From Amarolinea aalborgensis (GTDB lineage: Bacteria; Chloroflexota; Anaerolineae; SSC4; Amarolineaceae), in contig NZ_UETR01000002.1 in assembly GCF_900491745.1 (NCBI RefSeq), positions 248,001-312,000 on the forward strand: a DNA stretch of 64,000 nt. Direction: 5' to 3'. The translations under genes and the position numbers were made by a program. The notes below the pieces were generated by a model, which ran no database searches, had not been told where the DNA came from, and was given only the letters and a program-made list of their open reading frames with translations. Within the stretch, counting starts at the first letter, position 1. The number at the start of each line of letters is the position of its first letter. Positions 62,230 through 64,000 of the stretch are shown here, in pieces.

Positions 62230-63000
62230 TCACCGGCGACCGACGATGATTCCCTCGGTCAGCATCATGGAGATCGTCTCGTCGCCGCGCACAGGCTGGA
62301 AAAATGCGTGCACGCTGCGTTCGGGGTCCAGCAGCCAGGCTTCGAGGTAGGCGCTCATCGGCGCGGAGACCGCCATGCGGCGCAGCCAGTCATAGAAGTC
62401 CATCGGCTTGCGCATCGTTTCGGTGTGGGTGACGATCAACCCAACGGCCTGGAACAGATCGGACAGTTCCTGTAAGGTCAGCGCGCGCACATGACTGGGG
62501 TCGCGCATCTTCTCGAAGCTGTTGACGGCCTTGGCGATGGGCGGATCGGCCGGCACGATATTGTCAATGACAGCCACGAGGCCGTCGCGACGACAGACGC
62601 GCACCATCTCGGCCAGGGCGCGTTCCGGCTGCGGGAAATGGTGCAGCGCGACCCGGCAGGTGACCAGATCAAAACTGCCGGGGCGGAAGGGCAGCTTCTC
62701 CACATCGCCCATCTCGAACGTTACGTTGCTGATGCCTCGTTCGGCCGCCAGCGCGCGCGCCTGGCTGACCATCTGCGGCGTCAGGTCGCTGCCCACCACG
62801 CGCTGTACGTGCGGCGCCAGCGCCAACGCGGTATGACCCGCGCCGGTTGCCACGTCCAGTACTTCCCAGGTCGGCTGCGGCTGCACGAGTTCGATCAGCC
62901 GGCCAAGACTGGCGCCCTGGGCATGAACGGCGCTGGTGGCATAGGCCGCGGCTGACGCGCCAAACTGCTGGCGCACCAGATTCTTGGTTTCTTCACTCAT
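62230..63000 (-). CDS. class I SAM-dependent methyltransferase (UbiE/Methyltransf_11 type)
   Basis: A 256-residue methyltransferase. Motif I is VLDVATGAGHTALAL near residue 47, the acidic ribose-binding residue follows in VVGSDLTPQM, and motif post-III is VRVCRRDGLVAVIDNIVPAD. The N-terminus (QQFGASAAAYATSAVH) is typical of this group, which contains menaquinone/ubiquinone methylases and many small-molecule methylases. No quinone genes are adjacent, so the substrate is open. It lies 28 bp after the macro-domain gene on the same strand. Confidence 0.9.
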   Translation of the reverse strand: MSEETKNLVRQQFGASAAAYATSAVHAQGASLGRLIELVQPQPTWEVLDVATGAGHTALALAPHVQRVVGSDLTPQMVSQARALAAERGISNVTFEMGDVEKLPFRPGSFDLVTCRVALHHFPQPERALAEMVRVCRRDGLVAVIDNIVPADPPIAKAVNSFEKMRDPSHVRALTLQELSDLFQAVGLIVTHTETMRKPMDFYDWLRRMAVSAPMSAYLEAWLLDPERSVHAFFQPVRGDETISMMLTEGIIVGRR

Positions 63001-63028
63001 AGCTTCCTCTCAAGGGCCGCGACGGGCG

Positions 63029-63604
63029 TCATCGGCCGCTTGCCTCCATAATCGGTGTGAATTCAGCCGACGCCAGCAGGTCCACGTAGGTTTGATGCGT
63101 GGCGGCATCGAAACAGACCAGGAGGACACGCGTGATCTCGCTGTGGCGCGCCAGGCCGCGGCGGATTTCGGTCAGCGCGATGCGCGCGGCGCGTTCGCGT
63201 GGAAAACCATAGGCGCCGGTGCTGATGGCAGGGAAGGCGATGGATTTGACGCCGTGCGCAGCCGCCAGCTCCAGGCTGCGCCGATAGCAGCTTGCCAGCA
63301 GCGCATCCTCCTGCGACTTCGGCGAGCTCAGTCGAGCCGCCGCGCCTCCCTGCCAGATTGGCCCGACCGTGTGGATGACATAACGCGCCGGCAAGCGGTA
63401 GCCCGCGGTGATCTTGGCGTCGCCGGTGGCGCAGCCGCCCAGCGTGCGACATTCCGCCAGCAAACCCGGCCCGGCCGCGCGGTGAATTGCGCCGTCCACA
63501 CCGCCGCCGCCCAACAACGATTCATTGGCCGCGTTGACGATGGCATCCACCTCCATCTGCGTAATGTCGCCTTCGACGACCTCGATTTTTCCCGCGCTCC
63601 CCAC
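63029..63604 (-). CDS. macro-domain O-acetyl-ADP-ribose deacetylase-like, with in-frame repeat insertion
   Basis: A 191-residue macro-domain protein of the YmdB/MacroD type, which hydrolyses O-acetyl-ADP-ribose or removes ADP-ribose from proteins. GDITQMEVDAIVNAANESLLGGGGVDGAIH holds the ADP-ribose-binding and catalytic segments (N near residue 27, GGGGVDG). Between GPIWQGG and EDALLASCYRRSL, about 11 residues (AAARLSSPKSQ) are encoded by a 25-nt copy of the repeat at 18720-18744 and flanks, where homologues have a short loop. The frame is intact, so the protein may still fold. The GTG at 63602-63604 has AGGAGG 6 nt upstream. Confidence 0.88.
   Translation of the reverse strand: MGSAGKIEVVEGDITQMEVDAIVNAANESLLGGGGVDGAIHRAAGPGLLAECRTLGGCATGDAKITAGYRLPARYVIHTVGPIWQGGAAARLSSPKSQEDALLASCYRRSLELAAAHGVKSIAFPAISTGAYGFPRERAARIALTEIRRGLARHSEITRVLLVCFDAATHQTYVDLLASAEFTPIMEASGR
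63315..63339. repeat. second copy of the 25-nt REP-like repeat, inside the macro-domain gene
   Basis: Identical over 25 nt to 18720-18744 and inserted in frame in a loop of the macro domain. It contains CTCAGTCGAGCC and part of the facing arm, GACTTCGGCGAG. Confidence 0.92.
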
Positions 63605-63690
63605 CATTCCCCTCCTGCACTCTCCACCACGCAAGCATATGCGCCACGCACTCCACTCAAAAACAACCTTTCACGTCGCCCACTCACTTC

Positions 63691-63734
63691 CGGTCTCCGA
63701 TCTCCAATCTCCGATTTCTAACCTCCGCTCTCTT
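63691..63734. repeat. RGAGRYY heptad repeat at the end of tex
   Basis: Units GGTCTCC, GATCTCC, AATCTCC, GATTTCT and AACCTCC follow at 7-nt steps on the plus strand. On the minus strand the array supplies GGAGGTTAG, the last codons and stop of tex. Confidence 0.88.
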
Positions 63735-64000
63735 TTTTCATCGTCAGGCTGACGCGCCCGCGCTCGCTGTCAATCTTGAGCACACGCACGTCCACCACAT
63801 CCCCCACCTTGACCACCTCATGCGGGTTGCGTACGTACCGCGGCCCCATTTCGCTGACGTGCACCAGACCATCGTGCTTGACGCCAATGTCCACGAACGC
63901 GCCGAAATCCACCACATTGCGCACCGTGCCCTGCAACGCCATGCCCTCGTGCAGATTCTCCAGGCTGAGCACGTCCTTGCGCAGGATCGGCGCCGCGGCT
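63718..64000 (-). CDS. tex: transcription accessory protein Tex (C-terminal S1 domain, partial)
   Basis: The C-terminal ~93 codons of a Tex-family RNA-binding protein. The S1 domain is clear: MALQGTVRNVVDFGAFVDIGVKHDGLVHVSEM, then PHEVVKVGDVVDVRVLKID and a final RVSLTMK. This block order is nearly invariant at the Tex C-terminus, whereas other S1 proteins differ. The gene continues beyond the right edge. Its stop codon TAG (63718-63720) and the preceding Gly-Gly codons lie within an RGAGRYY heptad array. Confidence 0.9.
   Translation of the reverse strand, partial: AAAPILRKDVLSLENLHEGMALQGTVRNVVDFGAFVDIGVKHDGLVHVSEMGPRYVRNPHEVVKVGDVVDVRVLKIDSERGRVSLTMKKESGG

Overview
The window looks like a chromosomal segment from a member of the Chloroflexota, most likely Anaerolineae-like. 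The inference rests on roughly 60% GC, a ribosomal/lipid/recG gene order typical of Chloroflexi and Firmicutes, an FMN-riboswitch-controlled RibXY-type riboflavin ABC transporter (a system described from Chloroflexi), and very large secreted proteins with CARDB, PA14 and dockerin-like modules. No 16S rRNA gene is present, so the taxonomy is an inference. No phage, plasmid or CRISPR locus is visible.

Layout. 1-9.4 kb (minus strand) is a housekeeping operon: asp23, fakA, degV, recG, coaD, a small coiled-coil gene, yceD, rpmF, fabD and fabG (cut by the left edge). It is divergent from rpmB. 9.9-14.6 kb holds rlmN, a ferritin-like gene, a two-gene type II restriction-modification cassette (D12-class adenine methylase overlapping an HNH nuclease) and a class V aminotransferase. 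14.7-16.4 kb holds two related genes, a phasin-like/Rieske fusion and a phasin-like protein with a duplicated C-terminal unit. Each has a near-consensus sigma-70 promoter followed by the same perfect 15-bp palindrome. A tRNA-Lys(TTT) follows.

16.7-26.9 kb is a long minus-strand run: prfA, prmC, HAD phosphatase, tsaC, GT4 glycosyltransferase, methyltransferase, WecG/TagA transferase, split HldE kinase and adenylyltransferase, murJ and a small membrane protein. The middle part probably makes and exports a heptose-containing surface glycan. 27.0-31.0 kb holds a phosphoribosyltransferase, a TPR membrane protein, an MBL-fold protein and an AlaX-type editing protein. 31.0-34.3 kb is the riboflavin transporter with promoter, FMN riboswitch and terminator all readable. 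34.4-41.0 kb holds a PrsW-type protease, a lipoprotein, DedA, an MFS carrier, a metallophosphatase-like lipoprotein interrupted by one in-frame TGA, and an ATP-grasp protein.

41.8-49.8 kb encodes one 2672-residue secreted mosaic protein. 50-53 kb is a scrappy zone with gene fragments: a VOC remnant, an AAA-ATPase-like remnant, a YgiT-type zinc-finger gene and a small secreted dockerin/DUF1554 protein. 53.1-64 kb holds GNAT, Nudix, a DEDDh exonuclease, an RNB ribonuclease, a caspase-like protease with DUF4384, an AAA-ATPase-like/PD-(D/E)XK protein, an MscL-like channel, a methyltransferase, a macro-domain protein and the end of tex.

The most pervasive unexplained signal is a set of intergenic repeats built on a 7-nt period, usually arranged as hairpins. 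They recur at more than ten places, provide the last codons and stop codon of several genes, and one class (a shared 25-mer) is inserted in frame inside two coding sequences. Other items worth following up are the twin-operator phasin/Rieske pair and the in-frame TGA at a position that looks like a conserved Cys.
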